NCBI GenBank assembly: GCA_003254885.1
Contig: QANT01001663.1
Coordinates: forward strand, 1 to 26,594
Length of the DNA: 26,594 nucleotides
Origin: Purshia tridentata
Lineage: Eukaryota > Streptophyta > Magnoliopsida > Rosales > Rosaceae
Direction: 5' to 3'
Part shown: one piece after another, positions 1 through 10,700 of the stretch
Layout of the letters: the number at the start of each line of letters is the position of its first letter
Position numbering within the stretch: position 1 is the stretch's first letter
Notes under the pieces: generated by a model
Database searches by the model: none
The model's input: only the letters and a program-made list of their open reading frames with translations
Told to the model about the DNA's origin: nothing
Position numbers and translations under genes: made by a program

Positions 1-152
1 AGAGACCAAACCGACCATCTTGGTTCCGGTCTTAGTTCTCATAATTCAGAATAATCAATAAATTTAACCGAACCAAACATATAAAAATTACTTATAAAAA
101 TTGATCTTCAAATTTATATATTTATACAGAGGGGCCTTCAAGTCCATATTTT

Positions 153-487
153 GGCTTATTTCTGAGATGGAGCGGATGAGCTCACTCAATGTAGTTTTTC
201 AACAATTGAACCGTTTATTTTTCAGTCATCTATTAATAAATTATCATTACAAAAAATTAGCTAAATCGGAAATTATTTGTCTATCTAAATTTGATTAAAC
301 AAATAGATGATTTTATCGAAAATATTTAGTTCGTCTATTTGTTTGATCAAAGTTAGATAGACAAATGATTTCTAATTTGGCTAATTTTTTGTAAGAATGA
401 TATATGAATAGAGACTTAAAAATAAGCAGTTCGGATTGTTGAAAACTACATGGAATGAGCCTATCCGCCCCATCCCACAAATAAACC
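153..487. repeat. Long foldback (inverted-repeat) MITE-like element
   Basis: The left arm (about 153-310) and right arm (about 331-487) are inverted copies of each other, roughly 80% identical by eye, around a ~20-base loop. Matching landmarks include GGCTTATTT at 153 against the complement of AAATAAACC ending at 487. Others are ATGTAGTTTTTCAACAA against TTGTTGAAAACTACAT, CAAAAAATTAGC against GCTAATTTTTTG, and AAACAAATAGATGA against TCGTCTATTTGTTT. No coding capacity and no clear target-site duplication were seen. Its length and near-complete pairing suggest a foldback-type non-autonomous DNA transposon. Confidence 0.75.
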
Positions 488-1621
488 TAAATGTGTATAT
501 GCACAACCATATTTCTCTTACTACACACCCCTTCACTTAATTTGTAAGATGACACATTTGACACTATTGGAAAAGACTCTAAACTGTGATATGCATATTA
601 AAAGTACGTGGTGCATCATTTTTAGTTCTTCGCATTTCCAAATTACCAGATGTCTTTGTGATCTACAAGATTTTGTTCAACTCTCTAAACTTAGCGAAGA
701 AAAAATTGGATCTTGGATCTTATAAGCATGAAAAGAAATATTTGATCTTGAACATATATAGTTTGTTTATGGAAAGTATATGTTCAGTTCCCTTTTAATA
801 CTCAGCCTCATGTACATTGTGAGAGTGAGATCAATATCCTAACCATTACAAGTTGATATGCAAAGGAATGCAATGAGATTTGAGTGTGCTAGAACATCCT
901 ACATGAATGAGGCTTTTTGGCCATGATAAAATGTTGATCATGATTATTCTACCAACAACTTCGAACACGGTGATAGGAAGAATGATGAACAAAGTCTTAC
1001 AGTGGACCATACCTGATGAAGCCTCAATTCTAATTTATGTGGGCATCATATTCAACTGGTATAGTGTTGTTTGGTTGCAACCTCAAGGTTATAAATCGAA
1101 AATGGAAATCAATCTCTTCGCAAGGTAGCATAAGACGGTACATCTGACCCTCTTCACATCTATATGATAGGAGGTTCTTATAGAATAAGCCAGTTAAAAC
1201 ATTCTAAATCAAAATATGTAAAAGGTAGATTTGGTAATACAAGTAATAAAGAAATATAAAATATATTTTAAAAAGAGAAAGGAGTATAAGGGGAGAAAAG
1301 TGAAGTACTAAAATCGTCTCCTTAAATCGTACGCTTGACAATTCGACAAGTAGCTTTTCACACGTCTTAGCACGTGTGGTGTTACTCAAGCCAAATACGT
1401 GGAACTCATACTTATCTTGGGTGACGTAGAGAATGTGTGGTCACTTGCTCTAACACACGAGGATAAACCTACTTTGATACTATAAAAAAATCTAAGCATC
1501 CATTCCAAATCCAATTAAAAATTGGAGAAGTAGCTCAAAATCTTTATAAGACACTTTAAAATCTGCATCATAAACTAAGAACAACCAAAGCAAGTGTCCT
1601 GATTGGAAAAATAACCCCAAC

Positions 1622-1782
1622 AAACTATGCTTATATATATTTTAAATTGTGCAATTTCATCAAGTTTCTCAATTTTTTTCTTAGCCAAGCTTTGCTTATA
1701 TTATAAATTTTGATGTGAGTGCCACGTTGGCTTGGCTAAGATGAAACACTTGATAAAATTGGATAATTTAAAGGCATAGTTT
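1622..1782. repeat. Small inverted-repeat (MITE-like) element
   Basis: AAACTATGC at 1622-1630 is mirrored by GCATAGTTT at 1774-1782. The inner parts also pair: CTTAGCCAAGC (1680-1690) against GCTTGGCTAAG (1730-1740), with imperfect pairing of the TTTAAATT, CAATTT and ATCAAGT blocks between. The element is 161 bp with a ~40-base loop. No target duplication was recognised, so the ends are approximate. It sits about 170 bp downstream of the GH17 stop codon. Confidence 0.6.
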
Positions 1783-1951
1783 AAGAAACAAAGTAAGTCA
1801 AAATGAATTTCAAGAATAAAGTGAGACATGGGTATAGTTTAAGTATATATAGTAAAACGTACAAAAAGAAATTATCGAAAAAAAAAAATGTATTAATATA
1901 TTTAATTAAAAAGAGAATTTTTGAGGGGATTTTGAGAGCATTATGGAAATG

Positions 1952-3287
1952 TTAGACCACACCAGTTAAGTCGATCTCATATACTGGCGTTCCATCAGCG
2001 TGCAACAAGCCCCAGTGCCGCTCTATCCCTAGCCCAGTCTTTTGATTTTCATCAAACAATGAAAATAGAAATGTGGGTATGACCACACCAGGCCTTGCTG
2101 GGGTCCCAAGAGGTGGTTTTGTCACCATTTTTTGTATCAAATTACGGTTGTATGTGGCTGCAATATGTACATCAGCCCCGAGCTCTTCGACATCACCAGA
2201 ATTAGGCCACCCAGTCTCCGTGATCAGCAGCCGGATGTCGGGGTACCCGAGCTTGGCCATGGCAAAGATCGATGAGTCCAGCATTTGGTCTAGGAGGTTA
2301 GTGTAGACCAACCCAGTTCCTGGGTCAGTGTAGTACTGAATAGTACTACTGTTTGCTCTAAACAATGCAAAGTCTAGGTTTATGTTGGTGGGGTTTAAAG
2401 ACCAAGGAAAATAAGGGTACACATCAATGAAAAAAAACGAGTTGGTCCGGTTCAAAAATCTCAGCATTGGTGCCATGATTGTATCCGAAATATCAGCCCG
2501 AAAACCTGCGTTTGATGGCGGAAAAGTCGATTGCAACACGTCCATGGCTAATGGAGTACCAACTTTGATGTTTTTGATTCCTTGGGCTTTAAGAGAGGAC
2601 TTGATTTTAGTCATGGCCGGGACCAAATCGTGCCACATTTGGCGATCCTGGTCAGAAAAGTAGCTGAGGACTTCATTGCCTACGAGGAGAAATCGGATCA
2701 TGGTTTTGGGGTAATAGGGGAGGACATTGTTTCGCACCCATTCGTCGGCTTTGGTCTGGTTTGCTGCAATGCCTGAAATTTCGTTGTTTGGGACCATAAT
2801 TGAGACTCGGAGATTTGTCCCCCGAAGGAGTTTTAGGACCTCTGGGTTGGCATCGTAGAGCTTCACACTCCCTGCGTTCATGGATTTGATGAGCTCAATG
2901 GATCGGTTTGGAGATGGCAAATTGTTCCCTAGCTGCCCATAGTTTATGCCGATTTTGCTTGAAAGCTCTGCAACTGTCAAATGAGAACAGAAAATTGGTG
3001 TCAGTGAAACATAAAATAGAATACCAATAAAAATTGAATTACAATGTGGTGTGCACGCCACGTCTCCTAAAAGAAAATTCCTAGATTCGTCACTGGTTCT
3101 AGTAACCCATCTAGTTACAAATGGATCTCTCCTTTATTACAAACATGATTGACAATGTAGTCTATATAACTATGATTCATCTAACACTACTCAAAAGATG
3201 CATAAAAAAATGATTTGTGTGTATAGTATTCACAAACATACATGAAATACCAAGGAGAGGGAAGAGAAAGAAAACGAAAGGTCCCAT
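1952..3287 (-). CDS. Glucan endo-1,3-beta-glucosidase (GH17 family)
   Basis: Secreted glycosyl hydrolase family 17 enzyme that cleaves 1,3-beta-glucan (callose) in the apoplast or cell wall. Model: exon 1 3287-3251, exon 2 2973-1952, 352 aa. The mature domain starts at KIGINYGQLGNNLPSP (residues 19-34). The family proton donor is Glu113 in VGNEV and the nucleophile is Glu265 in TETGWPNSG. The C-terminal FLFSLFDENQ and ERHWGLL blocks are present. The protein stops just after the catalytic domain, with no X8/CBM43 module and no GPI-type tail. The longest open frame would start at 3061, but those first 29 residues look intronic: a pyrimidine-rich tract ending in CAG lies at 2974-2976. Exon 1 supplies a hydrophobic start (MGPFVFFLFPLLV) with a GT donor in the right phase. 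An in-frame ATG at 3330-3332 would add 15 residues. Family assignment is firm, the exact start less so. Confidence 0.9.
2974..3250 (-). other. Intron 1 of the GH17 gene (phase 1)
   Basis: On the minus strand the donor is CTTG|GTATTT (GT at 3250-3249) and the acceptor is TTTGACAG|TTGCAG (AG at 2975-2974). The split codon G|TT encodes Val13. The intron is 277 nt. A single intron inside or just after the signal-peptide coding region is the usual architecture of plant GH17 genes, which supports the model. Confidence 0.75.
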
Positions 3288-3354
3288 TGGATGTGTTACT
3301 GCTTGGATGATGCAGGATATGTGTGTTTGCATGGCATAAAGCTCTCATGCATGC

Positions 3355-3368
3355 ACATATATATACCA
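3355..3368 (-). promoter_or_regulatory. Probable TATA box of the GH17 gene
   Basis: On the minus strand GGTATATATATGTG lies about 70-80 bases upstream of the proposed ATG at 3287. This would put transcription start near 3330 and give a short leader. If so, the in-frame ATG at 3332 lies at or just before the start site, favouring 3287 as initiator. Position and composition are the only evidence. Confidence 0.4.
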
Positions 3369-3750
3369 TTGAGATCCAGAAGAACTAATATTAATGGAAT
3401 ATATGGTTTTGAAAAGGGGATATAGCTGAATGCAAAAGGTGTGTATATGTTAGAATATATAATTTAAATGTCTGTGCAAGAAAGTTGTAATCTGCTATAG
3501 CTCAGTGATCTTTGTCAGGGTATGAAAAAGAAAACATGATTCAATTCTTTATTAATGTGGGTCAAGAAAATGAGCAAAATAAAGAAATAAGTGATAAAGT
3601 AAAAGGCAAAGATTTTGATAAATAATCTATATGGACTGTGGAGAACCTTCTTGCCTCTCTTAATTGGATTCCATTTGTTTTATCTTTCTTTCATTATACA
3701 TACAAGTCATTTCAAGCTGATACAAAAATTAAAGTGTGTATAAAACATGC

Positions 3751-3885
3751 ACTTTGGAGCACATCGAAAACTAGTTTTGGTTTGTTTGAAATACTCATAC
3801 ATGATACATGGATAATTATGAAACTCATGAAGTATACTTTGAAGCACATCCAAAGTTAGTTTTGGTTTGTTTGAAATACTCAATC
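3751..3885. repeat. Direct repeat of ~50 bp, period 85
   Basis: Two copies begin with ACTTTGGAGCACATC at 3751 and ACTTTGAAGCACATC at 3836. Both continue through an identical TAGTTTTGGTTTGTTTGAAA tract followed by TACTCA. About 35 unrelated bases separate the copies. It looks like an old local duplication within the intergenic region. Confidence 0.7.
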
Positions 3886-4370
3886 TCATATAAAGTTGAT
3901 CGATAATTAATTAAATAGACATAAAATTAGATTGTCCAACAAACATCAATTCTCTAAGTCGAAATAAAAATGATTAAAATCTAAGACAACTTGTTTTTCA
4001 TAAAGCCCCAACACTACTATAAGTCCTATGGAGAGTTGTCATTGAAATTAAACATCCACTTCGCTATTAGATTTGCAATCCTCATTCATTTGGGTTGAAA
4101 ACAAAATTTCATTAAAATTAAAGTCCACCTCCAGTAGATGGTGTACCAAGCTTTATATCATTGCACAGCAAGGTTCACCATACATATGCGTTTCTAGAGA
4201 TAAATATAAATGATTGTCATTACTTACTTGAAAACAAAAAATAGCTGAAGTTCAATTTTTAGACAGATTACTAAAGACTAGTAGCTCCGCCTAAAAGATA
4301 GTTTGGGTCTTGAAGGAATAGCGAAACCACCTATAACTGAATGAAAACAGATTTCTTATATATTTTTTAA

Positions 4371-4486
4371 TACCTGTTTGGTACCAGACATGAATCTTAA
4401 CTATTGAATTATAAATTTTTTTATCTAATATTTCTATTTCTACTCATGATTTAATGAGTAAGATCATATCTAATACCAAATGGGTA
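4371..4486. repeat. Small inverted-repeat MITE-like element
   Basis: The left end TACCTGTTTGGTACCAGACA (4371-4390) is mirrored on the right by the complement of TCTAATACCAAATGGGTA ending at 4486. The pairing continues inward through ATGAATCTTA against TAAGATCAT. The length is ~116 bp. Both extremities are TA, which could be a 2-bp target duplication, but this is not distinctive. The interior is AT-rich and non-coding. Confidence 0.55.
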
Positions 4487-4621
4487 ACAAAAACCTGATA
4501 AGAACTGCTACCAAATTTATGCAACTCTCATAGCAATCACAGAACAGATGCATTAATTCCTGGCCCAAAAGAAAAAAAAAAGGGAACACATGCATTAATT
4601 AATGAAGTTTAAATAGAAGGA

Positions 4622-4629
4622 GCGGGAAA
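4622..4629 (+). promoter_or_regulatory. E2F-type site upstream of NUF2
   Basis: GCGGGAAA is the exact complement of the canonical E2F site TTTCCCGC. It lies about 143 bp before the NUF2 ATG. E2F sites are common in promoters of plant genes expressed in dividing cells, which fits a kinetochore gene. Functional use is inference. Confidence 0.5.
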
Positions 4630-4771
4630 ACATTCTGTGTGGTTTCCCTTTCTCTCCGTAACGAAAGATTCAGACACAACAATGTAAAGACTCTCTTCTC
4701 GGTCATTCAGCAGCAGAGTAGAATACTCACTACCCTCAATTTCAAACAGTCCTTGAAGACGTAAGGCAGAG

Positions 4772-7700
4772 ATGTCAAAGTTCGAATACCCAAGGCTCAG
4801 TCGCACCGACATAGTCACAGTCCTCGCCGAGGCTCAGATCATTTCTATTTCCGTCAACGATCTTCTCAACCCCAACCCGGATTTCGTTGCCGACCTCTAC
4901 ACCCGGATCCTCATCAACATTGACTTCCTCCACGAGTACTTTCCCTCCCTCTCATTAACCCTAAATTTGAAATTTCCCTTTGTTTTAAAAGCCCTAAATA
5001 TGTCGTTTTCTATTTTCTCTGAGTTCTTGCATTTCCCAGTAATTTCTTATTAGTTAAAGAGAGGGATTTGGACCCAGATGATCTTTTAACTGTTTGGTTC
5101 CCGAGAAAAAAATGAGAGAAAGCGGAAGAAATATCGATGTTTAGTTTTGAAGATTTTCTGAGCTTTTATTAGGTGATATCACAGAGATTAGATGTTGGGT
5201 GAAGTAAGAATAAGACCCTAGTGCGTGTTTGGTTTCTGAGAATATCAGAACATGCAAGAAATTAAAAAGAGAACTTTGAATTTTGAAATGCTGTGTTCAA
5301 TAGTCACTAAGAGGAGAAACTCAAGTTTCTCAGCTGTCTTACACTGGGTTCTCTTTGTTACAGAATATAATTCTCTACCAGGAAAGTTTTTCTAATACAG
5401 CAATTTGAGTCGAGTTGATTTTTTTTGTTTTTTGCAATCAATTAAAGATTTTTCCGGGATATGTGGGAAGAGAAAATAAATTGAAGCTTCTTTTTTGGTT
5501 TAGGGGGTGCGCGGGTGAATGAAGCTTATGCAGGCAAGATTATGATTTATAATTGTTCCTCTAAATATAGGATGCATTGTTCCTATGCAAGGAATCAAGC
5601 CTTTTATAATTGTTCCTCTAATTTTAGGACTAATTCAAATATTCTTAATTGTATCTGACCATGAAGGACTTCTGATTTATGCAGGGAAGATTATGGACAA
5701 GTTGACTTTGCTGCCTTGGAGCAGCTTGAGAATCCAGATCATCACGTCGATTCAGTCCGGAGCATGAACCTATACAACAGAATAAAGGAAGTGGTGGCGT
5801 TAATCGATTGCCCTAAGAGATTTACCCTCAAAGATCTGATAAGACCGGACACAGATCGGACTGAATATTTTATCAGTGCAATTCTTAATTTCTATCTTCA
5901 TAGGTAACATTTTTCGCAGTTATTTATTTATTTTACATTTTTGTTTAAACTTGTGTGTTATAACCAGTTATGTTATTCAGAGAAATTCTTGTATCAGCTC
6001 TCACAGTTTGTTTTGGATGTGAATCAGGCATGATTGCATTATATAATTTGTGAATATTGCTAGGATTTCTTATGGAAACCAGGAGGACATATTTGTATAA
6101 ATAAATTTCAATTAGTGTCACCATATTTTCTTATCACAGTGATGGTACTCAATTGAATTAATGGTAAACCAAAATTATAGTGTTTTAATAAGTGATAAGA
6201 AGTTTAAAAAGAAGAAAGAAAGAAATAAAATCCTTTGCTAAGGATTCCTCAATCTTTGTGAAATGATGATTCTTCTCGTCATTCGACTCTCAAGGGGGAA
6301 TAAGAATTCTACAGTCACCTGAAATGCCTTTTGAGTTGTGGATTTAAATTGACGTTCAATGAAAGGCTTAAGCTTTAAGCTATTGTATAAGGGCTTCTTT
6401 GTGGCAGTCAATCAAATACCGTGAAGGCTGACTTAATTCAACAACTTACTGTATTTAACAATGGACTTGTAAAAATTTTGAAACTTTCTCCATTATAGCT
6501 TAAATATTACAGTTTGTGAGTTCTGCTTGTTTGACTCCTCATCCATGAGTAGAACAGTAGTGGGAGATTTAGGTTACTGCCATTTTCTCAAGGAAGATGC
6601 TATTGGCCTGACACTTTTTCCCAACTATTCTTCCCCAACTTTCATGGCTTTCATACATTGGACACTAAAAGAAAAAAAAAACTAAAAAAGAAAAAGGTAA
6701 AACTTGTAGAATAAATTGATGCCACGTAAGTTGGAAAACAGTGTGTAGCATTTTCCTTTTCCCAAATACCTTGAGCAAACAAATGTATGATCAGAAAATT
6801 TCTTTATGAAAGAAATGATAGGAGGAGTTTCTTCTGTCATCCATGATATAATAAAACTTTATAAATCTACCATAGCACCAGTTGGATTTTAGTTTATTGC
6901 TAGGGGCTGGAATATGTTGGGTAATCCCAGCAGGTTGAATGGGAACTCAAATGAGAGAGAGAGAGAGTCATAATGAATTTTCTTCTTGGTCATATATACT
7001 CGGGATGAATATGCAAACTCAAAATTCTCTTTAGGGGAAGAAAACATATTTTATATCTTGTAGTTGTTGTGGTGTTGGTAGATGATAGAGAGTCATAATG
7101 AATTTTTTTTGGGTCATATATACTCAGGATGAATGTGCAAACTCAAAATTCTACTAAGGAGAAGAAAACATGTTTAATATCTTGTAGTTGTTGTGGTGTT
7201 GGTAGATGATAATTTTGGACCTTTGCTTTTTTTTTTTTTTCTTTTTTACAATTTCTGTTTTATTTAATAGGAGTCTTGTTTCCATAATAAATAAAAAAGA
7301 AGCAAATATGTTTTTCGCATGAAAAACTCAATGGTTTTAGTTTAAAGAATTGAATTTTATTATAACTTTTGCTTATACATGTTAGCTGTTTATTTTCAAT
7401 ATCAGAGAGACAAGAATGAATCTCCTCACCGAAGTTGTGGGTCAATTAACTGATCTTGAAGAACAGTGCAAAGGGTGGGAGGACAAGATTTCCCAGGTAT
7501 CTTTAATAGAAAAAAAGAGGTATCTTTAAAAGGTTCAGTGTTTAAATGTCCATCAATTTTACTAAAGTTTTTTGTTGCAGTTGAATGCAGAGATTGCGGA
7601 CTACAATGAAGCTAGAGAAAGGGAGTTACCTCTTGTTCAAGAGGTAGATGCAAAGGTTAAAGAATTACGCCAAACCATTTCAGGCCTTAACAATCAGCAA

Positions 7701-10700
7701 ATGACACTGAGAACTTCTCTTCGGAAGTTGAAAGAGAAGACTGATGAAATGAAGGAAAAGGTTAGATCATTGACTGCTAGGAGCCTAGGACAACTAATAT
7801 ATGCTTTAACTAAATAACATAAATATACAAACAAATTCTAAACCCTGATAAGAAAACTGTTATAATCACTAATGGGTATCTGCAGTTTAAATAATTGGTA
7901 TTGTTTAGTTTTTCTATAAAATTGATGTGGAACAATTTCAGAAAGATAAGTGATTTTGTAATGAAGATTCATTGACAGATGAATTTAAATAGCTACAAAC
8001 TGTATGACCAACAAGATTAGAATTAAGGTACTCATGTCTTTTTAACTCTTAATGACACCCACCAAATCTAATATATCTACTTCTACTCTGGTTTTTGTTA
8101 TTGTGGAGTTTTTATGTTTGATTGAGTCTTTTGTTTGTCTAAATTTGGGTTTGTTTCTTGTCTGCTTCAACTGTAACTTATGTTGCAAAATATTTTGTAT
8201 CATTTGTGGGTGTGTGTGCTCCCTAAAGTCTAACCTTGGTAAGAGGGAGAGTAGGGGGGCCCACAAAAATAAATCCTTCCAAAATGTTGGGATTGAAGAA
8301 GTGATAATAGATAAAATTTCTAGACCTACATTAAAGTCCTCAAATCAAATCACTTTAAAAGTCTTCAAATCAACACACTTTAAATGTGACGACTCAATTG
8401 TAAAAGTACATTTATTCTCCTTTTCTCTCTACCAGACAAGAAACTTTCCTCTGCTTCTCTTTCCTCTCTCTTATGCACTCTCAGTCCTTCCTATTGTCCA
8501 TTTTCCCTATCAAAATTAGTGTCAAGTCTCTTTGTCCTGGTAAACATTTATGCTTCATATGTTGGGTATGTCAGATTCTATTCAGACTATGGTGTAGGTT
8601 GATGTGTTAAATGATTCAGATTTAATGTTGTCATGAGATTGGGTATTCAAATGATTTTGATGTGTTAAATTATTCTTTCTTTCTGTTCTTCTGTCTTATT
8701 CTGTTTCTCCAGATTATGAGTGCTGAATTTTCTCTGGTACAAAGTGTCCAAGAAAGTGCAAATTTACGTTCAAAACTTGTTCAATCACCAGACAAATTGC
8801 AGGTACCTTTTCTCTTCAACTTGTGTTTAGTAAATGGTAATTCATCAAATAGTACTACATTCCTGTTGATTTGCATCCCTGCTCCAAAAGTTAAAGGCTC
8901 AGGTTGTTTAACTAGTTTTATGTGCTGTAGTTAAACCATTTCTAAAGTTAATACTATCACGCTTCGGAAACCCATAATGATAACCTTAACTTGTTACTGA
9001 CCATGATAGGAGACGCAGGAATTTGAAGAGAAAGATTAGTTAGTGATGATTGCTCACTTTCCCTGTTCCTATGAAAATACCGTCAAGTAGACAAGATTTG
9101 TTAATCAGTTACAAAACTAGCTACTTTTTGTTTCTAGGTTTAGGGCCATGTAAAAGTGAAACATATGGGAACTTTAGCTATTCATGAACTTCAAAAATCA
9201 TTAACTAATAAAAAAAAGAGAAATGTTATCTGGAAAAACCAAAGCAGGTGGGGCTAAGTAGCTTTTCCCCAAAAGAAGTTCCAAGATAGATGAGCAAAGT
9301 AAATATGTATAGTGGCAAATTTAGCCAATAGATTAAAGTTCCATAAATAAAATAAATATGTATAGTGGCAATGGATCTCCTTGATAAATATCCCTGTTGG
9401 AGTACAGTAGCCCGCAAAAATTATATTAAGGAGCATAGAAAATGAAACTGATGTAACATATTTGCTGGTTCACCTTATCCTTTGTTCCTGAACTCGAGCT
9501 GTTTTGAAAAGAAAAAAGGAAAAGTCGGACTTATGGTACAAGTTGTAATGGAGAAGACATATACTAGATTGGAATTCTATTAAATCATGTCTACACAGAT
9601 TTGATTTTACTTCCTACTATGTGCTGTCAGGCTACGGTAAATATTCATCATATCCATTCTGGAGACTCTTTTTCTATATCCCCATTCTTCTTTTCCTCAG
9701 CATTCTCGCTTGACAACATGGGTCTCATATTATGATCCTTTCCTCAAGCATTAGTTGTATTTACGATTCACATATGATCCTTGATCTCATATTATGGGTT
9801 TTCCAAATAAGGGCTCTTAACTTCTTGTTTCTGTACTTTACTAAACAACAGTATCTCTATTGATTTTTTGAATATGTTGATTGGGTCAGTGTTTCTTTAG
9901 TTGTTTTCATTGATTGGTCTTCAGATGTTTTCTTCTTTTAGTCAACTGAAATTAATCACATTTTTTCTTAAAGAGGGCTTTAGAAGAGAAGAAACTAGCT
10001 CGAGAGGAGGCAAAGAATGCTGAAAGGTTAGCCATGCAATCTTGTACAGAGAAGACTGCTGTTGAAGAGGTTTATACAAAGGTAATCTATTATGAAATTC
10101 AATATTAACTTTTTCTTGCCACTCTGGATGCTGTTCTTTTATCTGTTGATCTAATTATATAAACACTGTTCTACCTGTGTATACCTTGAATGGTTCTAAC
10201 TAGTTTAGAAAATGCTATGAAGGTTTGTGTATCCAGCAATGCCTTAATTTCTGAATGTTGGTAGGTAGAAACATTCTTGGTTAGAAATGAAAATGACTTT
10301 TAACATATTATTTTTGAGTTTCTTAAGTTTCCATCAACTTACTTAATTATTTTTTTATTGCATCTTTCATCTATTTTGTAAATTGTATGAGGACATATTG
10401 CGTCATATATAGATCTAGACTAGGTGCTAGAGTCAGTAACATGCTATGTATTGTATTACTTTAGTGACAGTCGCCTTCTTTCTATTTGGTCCTATGATAG
10501 CTGGATTTGAGAATGGATGCATCTATGCATACAGTTCTTCATAGTTTTCAAGTAATTGGAGCTATTAATCACCATCCTATCATACTGTAGAATAGTGCAG
10601 ACTTGCTTTTTGCTTTGTAAAATGCATGTATTTCTTTAGTTTTTTGAACTCCAATATTTATATATTTACTGATGAACTAATTAATTGAGTACTTCTCCCT

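Larger units (their letters stand above)
1..1951. other. Gene-free AT-rich region with inverted-repeat elements
   Basis: I found no gene here. The open frames are short, lack recognisable domains and do not splice into anything. The stretch contains a long foldback repeat (153-487) and a shorter inverted-repeat element (1622-1782), listed separately. A segment around 1075-1165 resembles a degraded dispersed repeat. The right end is the 3' flank of the minus-strand GH17 gene, whose stop codon is at 1952-1954. Confidence 0.6.
3288..4771. other. Shared upstream region of divergent GH17 and NUF2 genes
   Basis: No gene was recognised; the open frames here are short and featureless. The ~1.5-kb interval serves as upstream DNA for both divergent genes. 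It carries an 85-bp-spaced direct repeat (3751-3885), a small inverted-repeat element (4371-4486) and an E2F-type site near NUF2 (4622-4629). The last ~150 bases are probably the NUF2 proximal promoter and 5' UTR. Confidence 0.6.

Noticed and set aside
1-95. AACCGAACCAAAC-type words at the window edge
   Set aside because: They look like the edge of a dispersed repeat, but the window cuts it off and no structure is visible.
1075-1165. Possible SINE-like or other dispersed repeat (GGTTGCAACCT ... CTTCGCAAGGTAG ... GTACATCTGACCC)
   Set aside because: The phrases resemble a repeat I recall from plant genomes, but they are degraded, with no ends, no A/T tail and no target duplication, so class cannot be supported.
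3187-3369. 60-codon minus-strand frame starting MVYICACM upstream of GH17
   Set aside because: It has no signal-peptide shape; an overlapping frame on the same strand provides the phase-matched exon 1.
8052-8519. 155-codon open frame in NUF2 intron 4
   Set aside because: It starts without context, is low-complexity and Cys/Phe-rich, matches no family I know, and lies wholly in an intron whose removal restores NUF2.
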